A stretch of DNA of 49,278 nt. It comes from Mycobacterium asiaticum DSM 44297 (GTDB lineage Bacteria > Actinomycetota > Actinomycetes > Mycobacteriales > Mycobacteriaceae). Positions 31,080 to 39,774 of the stretch are shown piece after piece. The DNA lies in NCBI RefSeq assembly GCF_000613245.1, contig NZ_HG964937.1, positions 1,250,730-1,300,007 of the forward strand, in the 5' to 3' direction. The position numbers were made by a program, and so were the translations under genes. The notes beneath the pieces are model-generated. The model ran no database searches. It saw only the letters and a list, made by a program, of their open reading frames with translations, and was not told the DNA's origin. Position 1 is the stretch's first letter. Every line of letters starts with the position of its first letter.

Positions 31080-31253
31080 ATGCTGCTTGTTGACGCCGTC
31101 GGAAAAGTGCTGAGCTTTCTGCGCGCCGGGTATCCCAAGGGTGTGCCCACTACCGACACTTTTCCGGTGCTAGCAGTGTTGCCCCGGCACCTTGCCGAGC
31201 CCCTCGCCCAGCACCTTCCCCAAGCGGAAATCGGTGGGAAAACCAGCGGCTGA
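31080..31253 (+). pseudogene. Truncated DUF3349-family gene
   Basis: ATG 31080, 6 bp after GAGGAG, opens 57 codons. The start reads 'MLLVDAVGKVLSFLRAGYPK', then G-V-P-T-T-D and F-P-V-L-A-V-L. This is the beginning of DUF3349, a mycobacterial family usually near 100 residues, whose members start with a helix then L-R-A-G-Y-P-x-G-V-P and a Leu-rich helix. After about residue 37 the similarity stops and the frame ends at TGA 31253. The last 104 bp are antisense to the 3' end of the monooxygenase gene. The 3' half was probably lost by recombination. A short functional form is less likely. Confidence 0.5.
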
Positions 31254-32730
31254 GCGCACTGACGTCACGCGCGGCGCGCAGCACCGTCCGGTCTGGACGT
31301 ACCAGCGCAGCCTGAGCCCGTCCACGACGTAGCCATTCATCCAGTTCGTCGTCCGGCCGCGTCCGGACGACTGTCACAGCGTAGGTTCGCAGTAACTCTT
31401 GCTGGTCGGCGGCCAGCGAAACCCTGGTGATCAGCGCGAAACCGCCGCCGGCGACATCGTCAAAGCGTCGATCCCCGGCCACGATCGGATTTGGGCACAT
31501 AGCCCCGCATAGTGGCCCTCCCCGCAGTGACTTGTGCACCAGTGCCGAGCGGCGCAGGGCCGGTGTCGTCGAGTCGACGACCTTCTCGCGTAGCCCGGGG
31601 ATGAACCGGAGCCGTGGCAGCATGATCCGGCGGGCCCGGTCCCCGATCCTGCCGCCGCCGGTCATCGACCACCCGATCACCAGGGCCAGCCTGATCAGCG
31701 CGCGGGCGTGACACTTTCGTTCCCGCTCGTAGCTGTCCAGGGCGTCGGCGGAGAGCGTCCCGCGCCGCACGGCGGCGATCTTCCAGGCCAGGTTCATCGC
31801 GTCCCGAACCCCAGCTCCCATGCCTTGCCCGATGAACGGGGGAGTCAGATGCGCCGCGTCACCGAGCAGAAAGATGTTGCCGCGCCGCCATCGGTCGGCG
31901 ATCTGCGCGCGGAAGGTGTATTCGGCGACCCGCAGCAACCTCAACTCGCTGTCCGGCACGTCGGCGGTCCAGGGTGCGATCAATGGGCGCAGCGTGGCCA
32001 CCGTGTCGAAGTCGCGGGCGGTCTCGCCATCGAGCAACCGGAACTCCCAGCGGTAGCGGCACCGCCCGATGCGCATGTAGGTACCGGCGCGGACGCGGTC
32101 GCAGACCTGGTAGACCCCGTCCCACTGGCCCAGATCGGCGTCGGTCGCCACATCCACCACCAGCCAGCGCTGTTCGAACCTCAGATCCCGCATGCTGGAA
32201 CCGATTTGGGCGCGCACCACACTGTTGGCACCGTCGCAGCCCAGCACGTACTCGGCATCGATACGGTGAACGCTGCCGTCGGTCCGGTCGGTGAACGTAA
32301 CCTGCGCCCGGTCGCCCCCGGCACGGACCGCGGTGACGTCGCAGTTGCCGCGCAGTTCCACGCCGGGATAGCGCCGCAGGTTCTGCCGCAGCAGGCACTC
32401 CAGCTCCGGCTGGTCGAACATGTTGGCCTGCGGGTAGCCATGGTCACTGCGCGCGGTGTCGCGGTGAAACTGGGCCAGCACGTTGAAGTGTCGGTCCAAC
32501 AGCCGCAAGCCCAGTGTGGGCCGCGATATCGCCGCGAATTCCTCGGCGATGCCGAGCCGGGCGAGGATGCGGTAGATCTCGTCGTCCAGATGGACCGCCC
32601 GCGGCTGCGGGTAGACGCCGGGCCAGCGTTCGAGGATCAGGGACTCAACACCATACTGCGCCAACAGTGTTGCCGCCACGATGCCGGTTGGCCCGGCGCC
32701 GACGATGACCACGGGAACTTGTTGGGTCAC
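31150..32730 (-). CDS. FAD-dependent aromatic-ring monooxygenase (MhpA-like)
   Basis: 526 residues, class A flavoprotein hydroxylase. GAGPTG near residue 11 binds FAD, D-G motif 'YVLGCDGANSVVR' near 160, and 'NIFLLGDAAHLTPPFIGQGMGAGVRDAMNLAWK' near 290. The whole resembles 3-(3-hydroxyphenyl)propionate hydroxylase and rifampicin-monooxygenase-like enzymes. The C-terminal thioredoxin-like domain is shorter than usual. GTG 32730 overlaps the upstream FAH-family stop (GTGA). The last codons run into a truncated DUF3349 gene on the other strand. It probably hydroxylates a phenolic substrate ahead of ring cleavage. Confidence 0.87.
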   Translation of the reverse strand: MTQQVPVVIVGAGPTGIVAATLLAQYGVESLILERWPGVYPQPRAVHLDDEIYRILARLGIAEEFAAISRPTLGLRLLDRHFNVLAQFHRDTARSDHGYPQANMFDQPELECLLRQNLRRYPGVELRGNCDVTAVRAGGDRAQVTFTDRTDGSVHRIDAEYVLGCDGANSVVRAQIGSSMRDLRFEQRWLVVDVATDADLGQWDGVYQVCDRVRAGTYMRIGRCRYRWEFRLLDGETARDFDTVATLRPLIAPWTADVPDSELRLLRVAEYTFRAQIADRWRRGNIFLLGDAAHLTPPFIGQGMGAGVRDAMNLAWKIAAVRRGTLSADALDSYERERKCHARALIRLALVIGWSMTGGGRIGDRARRIMLPRLRFIPGLREKVVDSTTPALRRSALVHKSLRGGPLCGAMCPNPIVAGDRRFDDVAGGGFALITRVSLAADQQELLRTYAVTVVRTRPDDELDEWLRRGRAQAALVRPDRTVLRAARDVSALSRWFSHRFPLGEGAGRGARQGAGATLLAPEKCR

Positions 32731-33665
32731 GGGTATCGCACCGGGGTGCGCTGGGTTCCAAGGTCAATCGCGCCGTCGTCGGTGGCCACCGAGGCCTCGA
32801 CGACATCGCCATTCTGCAGGTACTTCCGGTTCCCGGCCTGCCGCTTGAAGAACGCCTTCCATTTGACGGCCGGCGGCAACAGATTGGCGATCATCTCCAC
32901 CGGCTTGGGCGGTGCGCTCAGCGCGGTGCCCACCGGTGTACCGGTCAGGACCAGATCGCCCGGGGCGAGCTCCTGGAACTGGCTGAGCGATTGCAGCGCC
33001 TGCAACGGGCGGTACAGCATGTCGCCCTCGACGAGGGCATTCTGCCGTTCGGTTCCGTTGACGCGCAGGCGCAGTCGCAGATCACCGAAGCGCCTGAGCT
33101 CCGCCGCGTCCAGCAGCACCAGCTTCGGCCCGACGGGGGTGAACGTGGGGTAGGACTTGGCTTCGTAGAACTGGGTCTGGGGCAACTGGATATCTCGGGC
33201 CGACACGTCATTGGTGACGACCAGCCCGGCGACGAATTCGGCGAGGTTCGCGTCGGTGATGTTGGCGCCCACTGGGATTGGACGGCCGATCACCAGTCCG
33301 ATCTCCACCTCGTAGTCGAGCAACTGGACGTGCGCCGGCTTGACGATGTCGGCGAACGGGCCGCTGATCGATGCGGACGCCTTGCGGAAGAACGTCAACG
33401 GAATCGAGGACGGGTCCATCCCGGCGTCCCGGACGTGTGACTCGAAGTTGGTCATCTGGGCGACCACCCGACACGGCCGGGTCACCGGCGAGATGAGGTC
33501 CAGGCTCTCGAGGGCTACCGTGTCGGTGCCGGCCAGTGCGGCTTCGATCGCGGCGCGATCGGCCAGCAGTTGCGCGGTGGTGGCCGCCTCGGTGGCGATC
33601 CTGGCCGCGCCGGTAGGGGTCTCGACCCACCAGGCATCGGTGGTGTGCAGCACGGAGATGGTCAT
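32727..33665 (-). CDS. Fumarylacetoacetate hydrolase-family protein
   Basis: 312 residues. 'NFESHVRDAGMDPSSIPLTFFRKASASISGPFADI' and 'LDYEVEIGLVIGRPIPVG' contain the metal-binding E-x-E of the FAH C-terminal domain. 'GLVVTNDVSARDIQLPQTQFYEAKSYPTFTPVGP' and 'LVLTGTPVGTAL' complete the active site. In meta-cleavage pathways such enzymes hydrolyse or decarboxylate the ring-opened product. It overlaps both neighbours by 4 bp, in an operon read VOC, FAH, monooxygenase. Confidence 0.88.
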   Translation of the reverse strand: MTISVLHTTDAWWVETPTGAARIATEAATTAQLLADRAAIEAALAGTDTVALESLDLISPVTRPCRVVAQMTNFESHVRDAGMDPSSIPLTFFRKASASISGPFADIVKPAHVQLLDYEVEIGLVIGRPIPVGANITDANLAEFVAGLVVTNDVSARDIQLPQTQFYEAKSYPTFTPVGPKLVLLDAAELRRFGDLRLRLRVNGTERQNALVEGDMLYRPLQALQSLSQFQELAPGDLVLTGTPVGTALSAPPKPVEMIANLLPPAVKWKAFFKRQAGNRKYLQNGDVVEASVATDDGAIDLGTQRTPVRYP

Positions 33666-34804
33666 GCGGTGGTCACCTTCAGTAGGCCGACAAGCCGGTT
33701 GAAATCGAATTCGTTGCTACGGCGCAGCGCGCCGATCATCGTAAGTGCTTCATGGCGCGCCGATTTCGCATCGGTGCCGAGGAAGTCTCTGGTCACCGGC
33801 GGCCCCCACTGCGCCAGTCCCGATGCGGTCAGCGGCGCCCAGCCCGGCTCCAGGGTGTTGTCGAACATGTCGCCGTCGGTGAAATGCTCCACCAGGAAGC
33901 CGTCCGGATCGCGCCAGTAATCGAAGATCTGACTGCCCTGGATGTGCCGGCCGATGCCCCAGGACCTGAAATAGCCGCGCTCCTTGAGGTATTCGCCGCC
34001 CGCGGCTAGCGCATCGAGGTCGCTGACCTGGTAGGCCGAGTGCAGGTAGCGGTTGGCCGGGCCCAACGCCAGCGCCAAGGTGTGGTGATCGGCCGGTGTC
34101 GAGCCGCGGTCACAACGGATGAAACTCATGGTCGGCCCGCGTTCGCGCTGCCCCGGGAAGAACTGGAAGTCGCTGACGATCATGCCCAGGTTGTCCAGGT
34201 ACCAGTTCAGGGTCTGCAGATATCTGGTCGACTGCAGTACCAGGTGGCCGAGCCGCTGCACCCGGGCGGGTACCCGCGGTGGCCGCTGGGTTGCATTGGT
34301 ACGCAGTAACTTTGAGCCGAAGTTGAGGGTGTGCGGCTGCTGGGCCGGCAACGCCGGCAGCTCGTGCAATCCGGCGACCACCCGGACCGGGGTTCCGCTG
34401 GGATCGGTCAGGTCGACCGCGATCCCGCCGATCGCTTCCGGCAGCGGACGCGCGGTGGACCCGGACCGCTCGGCCAGTCGCAGCACGTCGACCTCGTCGC
34501 TGGCGCGGAACGCCACGGCGGCGAAGCGCGATCGCGGTCCGCGCCGCACCATGACGCACGGGGCTCCGGCGTCGATGCCGCGCAGTGCGAGTCGGTTGGG
34601 GTCGCGGTGGGCCGTCTGGAAACCGAAGGCCCGCGCGAATGCTTCGCACCGCGTCACATCCGGCTTCTCGAACTCCAGCCAGGCGATGTCGGCGACTTTG
34701 ATCACCGGGTTTCGGGAGCGGCCGGTGTGTTCACCGGGGCGGGCTCCCTGCTCGCAGTGCAAGTTGCGGTGGGCGTCCGCTTGGGTGCCGATCACGTGCA
34801 TCAC
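33662..34804 (-). CDS. VOC-family extradiol dioxygenase-like protein
   Basis: 380 residues with two glyoxalase/VOC modules: about 35-150 (N-terminal, likely non-catalytic) and 205-335. Candidate metal ligands are His in 'RLGHLVLQS', His in 'DHHTLALAL' and Glu in 'GFLVEHFTDGD', the 2-His-1-carboxylate set of type I extradiol dioxygenases. ATG-ATG occurs at the start (34804/34801). It is first in a three-gene operon with FAH-family and monooxygenase genes, and divergent from a TetR gene. A catechol-type substrate is inferred. Confidence 0.84.
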   Translation of the reverse strand: MMHVIGTQADAHRNLHCEQGARPGEHTGRSRNPVIKVADIAWLEFEKPDVTRCEAFARAFGFQTAHRDPNRLALRGIDAGAPCVMVRRGPRSRFAAVAFRASDEVDVLRLAERSGSTARPLPEAIGGIAVDLTDPSGTPVRVVAGLHELPALPAQQPHTLNFGSKLLRTNATQRPPRVPARVQRLGHLVLQSTRYLQTLNWYLDNLGMIVSDFQFFPGQRERGPTMSFIRCDRGSTPADHHTLALALGPANRYLHSAYQVSDLDALAAGGEYLKERGYFRSWGIGRHIQGSQIFDYWRDPDGFLVEHFTDGDMFDNTLEPGWAPLTASGLAQWGPPVTRDFLGTDAKSARHEALTMIGALRRSNEFDFNRLVGLLKVTTA

Positions 34805-34812
34805 TTCTCTCG

Positions 34813-34878
34813 ATAGGAACTGACGAAATCGTCACATATGCTGAAGGTGCTCGTCAATAGGTTCTGACGATTTCCTCA
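34813..34878. promoter_or_regulatory. Two near-identical 22-bp sites between the VOC operon and the TetR gene
   Basis: The sites at 34813-34834 and 34857-34878 agree at 17 of 22 positions. Each has ATAGG, two variable bases, CTGACGA, two variable bases, TC, one variable base, and TCA. The first contains the perfect palindrome TGACGAAATCGTCA (34821-34834). Their starts are 44 bp apart, four helical turns, in the short divergent gap. They are probable operators for the adjacent TetR regulator. Confidence 0.55.
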
Positions 34879-34905
34879 AAAGTGAGGCATACTGCTGTGG
34901 TGACA

Positions 34906-35538
34906 ATGTCGAGTGACAGCACCAGTCGGTTGGAACGCCGCAAACAGCGCACCAGGTCGGCATTGGTGAAAGCCGCGCAGCGGTTGATCGCCGAGGGCAA
35001 GGTGAACGTGCCCGTTCTGGAGATCACCCAGGCCGCCGATGTGGGGATGGGGTCGTTCTACAACCATTTCGACAGCAAGGAGCAGCTGTTCGAGGCGGCG
35101 GTCGCCGACGTGCTGGACGCGCACGGGGCGCTGTTGGACCGGCTGACCGTGGCTATCGAGGATCCGGCCGAAACGTTCGCCACCAGTTTCCGGCTGACCG
35201 GCCGCATGTTCCGGCAACGGCCGCAGGAGAGCGAGATCTTGCTGGCCAACGGGCTGTCACTGTTGTCTTCGGACCGCGGCCTGGCCCCCCGCGCGTTGCG
35301 AGATATCAAGGCCGGCATGGCTTCTGGCCGATTCACCATCGACGACCCGGAGCTCGCGCTGGCCATCGCCGGCGGCGCCCTGCTGGGTCTTGGTGCTCTA
35401 CTGCGCAACGACCCGGAGCGCGATGGCGCCAAGGCCGCGGACACCGCCACCGAGAGCGTGCTGCGGCTGTTCGGGCTCACCGCCGAGGAGGCGCACGCCG
35501 TTTGCCGGCGGCCGCTGCCCGACTTCGCAGCGGGCTGA
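34906..35538 (+). CDS. TetR family transcriptional regulator
   Basis: 210 residues from ATG 34906; GTG 34882, 34897 and 34900 are in-frame alternatives. The helix-turn-helix at about 20-62 contains 'VPVLEITQAADVGMGSFYNHFDSKEQLFEAAV'. The ligand domain follows. It is divergent from the VOC/FAH/monooxygenase operon, with two repeated sites between, so it probably represses that operon and itself until an aromatic or CoA-linked inducer binds. The alpha/beta hydrolase gene follows by 20 bp and may be cotranscribed. Confidence 0.86.
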   Translation: MSSDSTSRLERRKQRTRSALVKAAQRLIAEGKVNVPVLEITQAADVGMGSFYNHFDSKEQLFEAAVADVLDAHGALLDRLTVAIEDPAETFATSFRLTGRMFRQRPQESEILLANGLSLLSSDRGLAPRALRDIKAGMASGRFTIDDPELALAIAGGALLGLGALLRNDPERDGAKAADTATESVLRLFGLTAEEAHAVCRRPLPDFAAG

Positions 35539-35558
35539 CCGTTTGAGATGATCTGCGC

Positions 35559-36383
35559 ATGCCCACGATCACCACCAGTGACGGCGTCGAGATCTTCTTC
35601 AAGGACTGGGGTTCGGGCCCACCGATCGTCTTCAGTCACGGCTGGCCGCTGTCCTCCGACGACTGGGACGCTCAGCTGTTGTTCTTCCTGCGCCACGGTT
35701 ACCGGGTGGTTGCCCATGATCGGCGCGGGCACGGGCGCTCGTCCCAGGTCGGAGACGGCCACGACATGGACCACTACGCCGACGACCTCGCTGCGGTGGT
35801 GCGGCACCTGGATCTGCACGACGCGGTGCACATCGGCCACTCGACCGGCGGTGGGGAAGTGGTGCGTTACCTTGCCCGCCACGGTGAAACCCGCGCGCTC
35901 AAAGCGGTTCTGATCAGTGCGGTTCCGCCGCTGATGGTCAGGACCGAAGCAAACCCGCTCGGTTTGCCCAAGGACGTTTTCGACGACCTGCAGGCACAGT
36001 TGGCAGCCAACCGATCCGAGTTCTACCGGGCCCTGCCGTCCGGCCCGTTCTACGGGTTCAACCGCCCCGGCGTCGAAGCGTCCGAGGCCAGTATCGCCAA
36101 CTGGTGGCGCCAGGGGATGGCCGGCGGTGCCAAGGCGCATTACGACGGCATCGTCGCGTTCTCGCAGACGGATTTCACCGAGGATCTCACGAACATCACG
36201 CTGCCGGTCCTGGTGATGCACAGCGAGGACGACCAGATCGTGCCGTACCAGGCCGCCGGCCCGCGGTCCGCCGAGCTGCTGCGCAACGGAATCCTGAAGA
36301 CTTACAGAGACTTCCCGCACGGGATGATCACCACGCACGCCGAGACGATCAACGCTGACGTGCTCGAGTTCCTGCGGACCTAG
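35559..36383 (+). CDS. Alpha/beta hydrolase, non-heme haloperoxidase/arylesterase-like
   Basis: 274 residues. The nucleophile is in GHSTGG (about residue 99), the oxyanion hole in 'VFSHGWPLSSDDWD', the acid in 'HSEDDQIVPY' and the His in 'FPHGMITTH'. This is the cofactor-free chloroperoxidase/esterase group, also near meta-cleavage product hydrolases. No signal peptide. Its position behind the TetR gene suggests a link to the aromatic operon, but the substrate is unknown. Confidence 0.88.
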   Translation: MPTITTSDGVEIFFKDWGSGPPIVFSHGWPLSSDDWDAQLLFFLRHGYRVVAHDRRGHGRSSQVGDGHDMDHYADDLAAVVRHLDLHDAVHIGHSTGGGEVVRYLARHGETRALKAVLISAVPPLMVRTEANPLGLPKDVFDDLQAQLAANRSEFYRALPSGPFYGFNRPGVEASEASIANWWRQGMAGGAKAHYDGIVAFSQTDFTEDLTNITLPVLVMHSEDDQIVPYQAAGPRSAELLRNGILKTYRDFPHGMITTHAETINADVLEFLRT

Positions 36384-36487
36384 CGCGCTCGTCGCGGGGC
36401 TGCACCGCAACCAGAACCGTGCCCAGACCGGGCGTCGTATCCGCATCTGTCACCAGCCCGACGTTGCCCAGCGTGGACAATGGGCTG

Positions 36488-37462
36488 ATGGACCGGGCTC
36501 AGCTGGGGAACCTGCACGTCGGACGGATCGGATTGGGCGCCATGGGCATGTCGGCGGCCTACGCCGGTGCCGGCAGCGACGACGCCGAATCGATCCGGGC
36601 CGTGCACCGCGCGATCGATCTGGGCATCACACTCATCGACACCGCCGAGGTCTACGGCCCGTACCGCAACGAGGAGCTGCTGGCGCGTGCCCTGCGCGGC
36701 AAACGGGATCAAGTGGTCCTGGCCACCAAGTTCGGCATGATCTCGCACACCGGCCGAAGCGGCCTGGATAGCAGCCCGGACAACATCCGCATCGCCGTCG
36801 ACGGCTCCCTGCAACGGCTGCAGACCGACCACATCGACCTCTACTATCAGCATCGACTCGACCGCAGCACACCGATCGAAGACACCGTCGGGGCGCTGGC
36901 GGAGCTGGTCGCCGCCGGCAAGGTTCGACACATCGGGCTGTCCGAGGTGGGCGTGCAGACCATCCGCCGCGCTCACGCCGTGCACCCAATCACCGCCGTC
37001 CAGTCCGAATACTCCCTGTGGACACGCGATCCCGAAGCGGCGGTGCTGCCGCTGTTGCGTGAGCTCGGCATCGGATTCGTCGCCTACTCACCGCTCGGAC
37101 GCGGATTCCTCACCGGCGCAATACGTTCCACCGACGCCATTCCCGAGACCGACTTCCGCAAGACCAACCCGCGGTTCACCGACGAGAACTTCCAGCACAA
37201 CCTGCGCAGCGTCGATCAGTTGACGGAGATCAGCACTGACGTCGGCGCCACCCCGGCGCAAGTCGCCCTGGCCTGGCTGCTCGCCAAGGGGCCCGACGTC
37301 GTTCCGATCCCGGGCACCAAGCGGGTCGCGCGCGTCGAGGAGAACGCCGGCGCCGACGCCGTCAAACTGTCCGCCGAACAGATCTCCCGGCTGGACGACC
37401 TGCTGCCCGCGGTCGGGGACCACCACAGTGCGGCGCAGCTGCAGTGGATCGACCGGGACTAG
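36488..37462 (+). CDS. Aldo/keto reductase
   Basis: 324 residues from ATG 36488. The (beta/alpha)8 NADPH-dependent tetrad is visible: Asp in 'LIDTAEVYG', Tyr in 'VYGPYRNEELL', Lys in 'LATKFGM' and His in 'YYQHRLD'. 'GLSEVGVQTIRRAHAVHPITAVQSEYS' and 'VPIPGTKR' are cofactor-binding. It is close to the AKR13/YakC-like group. It shares a CTAG stop overlap (37459-37462) with the opposite acyl-ACP thioesterase gene. The substrate is unknown. Confidence 0.9.
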   Translation: MDRAQLGNLHVGRIGLGAMGMSAAYAGAGSDDAESIRAVHRAIDLGITLIDTAEVYGPYRNEELLARALRGKRDQVVLATKFGMISHTGRSGLDSSPDNIRIAVDGSLQRLQTDHIDLYYQHRLDRSTPIEDTVGALAELVAAGKVRHIGLSEVGVQTIRRAHAVHPITAVQSEYSLWTRDPEAAVLPLLRELGIGFVAYSPLGRGFLTGAIRSTDAIPETDFRKTNPRFTDENFQHNLRSVDQLTEISTDVGATPAQVALAWLLAKGPDVVPIPGTKRVARVEENAGADAVKLSAEQISRLDDLLPAVGDHHSAAQLQWIDRD

Positions 37463-38214
37463 ATGCTGCGGACCAGCGCCGCCGCGCGGACGTCGTCGCC
37501 GACCGTGAAATGCATCAGCACCGAATCACCGCGGTTCGCCGACCGGATGGTCAACGGTTCGCCGTACTTGATCGGGCTGCGGTATTCGAGCACGGCGCGG
37601 TAGGGCTTGTTTTCCAAGTCGGGCACCTGGCCCAGTATCTCGTGCACACCGTGCCAGTAGATCGTGTTGTTGACGTGCTCGAAAAGGTCGATGTCGGTGC
37701 GGCGCAACGGAAACGGCGTGGTCACCGGGTCGTCGAGCGGCTCGGTGACCTGGGGCCGCCACTTGAGCCGGTGATTGTCGGTGGTGCTGCCGAATCGTTC
37801 GATGCAATAGTCGGTAAGCCGCGAAGGCGTCAACGTGTCCTTGTTCATGCAGATCCAGAAGCCTTCGGTCTCGATGCGCCCGCCTTCGGAACCTTTCAGC
37901 TGCACGCGCATGTTGCACCACCTGCTGGACAGGCCCGCACACCAACGACGGAAGGTGATGTCGCTGGGAATCTCGATCGGCTCGATGACGTCGATCACCG
38001 TACGGAGAACGATCCAGTGCGGATGGACTTCGGCCAGGTCCGCATCGGCCAGATGCTCGGCCCCGACCTCCTGGATGTAGCGGGCCACTCCGTCCAGGCG
38101 CAGCCGGCGGTGTTCGTCGATGTCGGAAGTGGCCAGCCGCCAACCGGTTTGATAGACGTACCCCTCGTCGGGTACCGGGACGAGCGGCGCTGCCAGATCG
38201 GGATTGATGGACAC
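37459..38214 (-). CDS. Acyl-ACP thioesterase-family protein
   Basis: 251 residues from GTG 38214. It is a double-hotdog protein: hotdog 1 has 'TSDIDEHRRLRLDGVARYIQEVGAEHL' and 'WIVLRTVIDVIEPIEIPSDI', and hotdog 2 has 'RRTDIDLFEHVNNTIYWHGVHEIL', matching the FatA/FatB-like H-V-N-N-x-x-Y-W motif. It would release a fatty acid from acyl-ACP or act on acyl-CoA. A flavoprotein gene lies 7 bp upstream on the same strand. Confidence 0.83.
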   Translation of the reverse strand: MSINPDLAAPLVPVPDEGYVYQTGWRLATSDIDEHRRLRLDGVARYIQEVGAEHLADADLAEVHPHWIVLRTVIDVIEPIEIPSDITFRRWCAGLSSRWCNMRVQLKGSEGGRIETEGFWICMNKDTLTPSRLTDYCIERFGSTTDNHRLKWRPQVTEPLDDPVTTPFPLRRTDIDLFEHVNNTIYWHGVHEILGQVPDLENKPYRAVLEYRSPIKYGEPLTIRSANRGDSVLMHFTVGDDVRAAALVRSI

Positions 38215-38221
38215 AGCGCTC

Positions 38222-39634
38222 CTAGCGTGAGACCGCGGCGGCGTCGCTGAGTAGCTGCTCGAGCTGCTCGCTGGCCGTGTCGAGCTTCTTCTGGAACATC
38301 GACACCACCCGGTCGCGCACACGCGGCTTGTGCGACAGCGGCGGAAGCAACTCGGCGAGCAGGTTCAGCCGCGCGGAGCCCAGCCAATCGGTCAAGTCAG
38401 GATCGTCGAGCCAGCGCTGAAAGTTCCGGAGGTCGGAGTGGGTCAGCCGCAGCCAGTCCACGTCGCGGTCCGGATGTGGAATCGGTTTGCAGAGTTCGTT
38501 TTTGGTCTCATCGGAGTCGTAGGCGAATTCGACGTGGGCGATGAACGCGGCGCTGAACACCTGCTGGCAGCCCCGCACCGCCTGCAGGGTCATCCGGTCG
38601 CCGTCGAACACCGGTGTCGCCGAACACTGCGGCGCCCCATCCGCCGTGCAGTCTATGTACAGCGCCGACGGCGAAGAGGTGACGGAGCCCTCGTCCAGCA
38701 CGATGGCGGTGGGTTCGATGCGCTGCACGTGACCCATTCGGATGACGTCCTTGATGCGGCGCAGCTGGTCGAATTCCGGCTGCGACACGGTCGCACACCG
38801 GTACATCAGCGGCCGCACCGCGGGGTCGAGGCGCAGCAGCGTGCCGGCCGCTTCGAGCCGGCCGAACAGATCCTCGATCGAGGTGGCGGCCTCGATCGCC
38901 TCGAGTTGGGCGCCGTAGTTGTCCCGGAACTGCTTGATGAACGACGGCCCCGGTTGCAGGGTGGCCCGGTCCATCAGCCAGGAATCGCGGGGCTTGATCC
39001 AGGTCAGCCGGTCGGGGTCGACGCCGTGCCGCAGCAACCACAGGCAGACGTCCATGCCCGTTTTGCCGGCGCCGACAATCACGTACCGTTGGCGTGCGCC
39101 GAACTTCGGCAGCTCGTTCGGGGGAACGCAGTCGATCCCGGGGGCGACGTCATACGGGGCGGGCCGCATGGACGGCACGACGGCGCGCAGGTAGGTGGCA
39201 TCGACGATGCGATGCTTGACGTCGACGGCGTATTCGGCGCCCGCCAGGGTCCGGAACCGACCGTCGCCGAGGTAGTCGCTCATCGGGAAGTATTCGACGC
39301 GCCCGGTGGGCAGGAACTGCTGCTGCATGACGGCGTCGAAGTAGGCGCAGATCTCGCCTACGGGGGCAAGCTCATTCAGTCCCTGATTCCAGCCGACGAT
39401 ATCAATTGTGTTGTTGCCCAGCGGCCTTGAGTTGACGCCGTAGTAGGCAGACGGCTGGTGTAGCCGCACGAACGGGTACGCGGTGGTCCAGTGCCCGCCC
39501 GGTTGGTGGGCGCGGTCGACGATGACGACACGTGCCTCGGATTCGGTGATGACGGTGTCGGCGAACGCCATTCCCATCGCGCCCGCGCCGATCACGAGGT
39601 AATCGGTGTCCAACTTCTGGACACTGCCTGTCAT
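38222..39634 (-). CDS. FAD/NAD(P)-dependent oxidoreductase, monooxygenase-like
   Basis: 470 residues from ATG 39634, after GAGGGAG. Two dinucleotide folds are visible: 'DYLVIGAGAMGMAFADTVI' at the N-terminus (FAD) and 'YVIVGAGKTGMDVCLWLLRHG' near 175 (NAD(P)). 'GGHWTTAYPFVRLHQPSAYYGV' follows the first. The arrangement resembles flavin-containing monooxygenases, though the FMO fingerprint is not evident. It is paired with the downstream acyl-ACP thioesterase gene. Role unknown; a lipid substrate is an inference from the partner. Confidence 0.78.
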   Translation of the reverse strand: MTGSVQKLDTDYLVIGAGAMGMAFADTVITESEARVVIVDRAHQPGGHWTTAYPFVRLHQPSAYYGVNSRPLGNNTIDIVGWNQGLNELAPVGEICAYFDAVMQQQFLPTGRVEYFPMSDYLGDGRFRTLAGAEYAVDVKHRIVDATYLRAVVPSMRPAPYDVAPGIDCVPPNELPKFGARQRYVIVGAGKTGMDVCLWLLRHGVDPDRLTWIKPRDSWLMDRATLQPGPSFIKQFRDNYGAQLEAIEAATSIEDLFGRLEAAGTLLRLDPAVRPLMYRCATVSQPEFDQLRRIKDVIRMGHVQRIEPTAIVLDEGSVTSSPSALYIDCTADGAPQCSATPVFDGDRMTLQAVRGCQQVFSAAFIAHVEFAYDSDETKNELCKPIPHPDRDVDWLRLTHSDLRNFQRWLDDPDLTDWLGSARLNLLAELLPPLSHKPRVRDRVVSMFQKKLDTASEQLEQLLSDAAAVSR

Positions 39635-39774
39635 TGGGTGCACTCCCTCATGGGCGCCACCATAGACGGCTTTACTTCGCGAGCCGTGCCTGACTGCGAT
39701 TTCGGGTCCAGGATTTCGCTGTGTGGTTCGGTTGGCGGCATTCGGGCGGGTCCCACCGGGTAAGTTTGCCCAGC

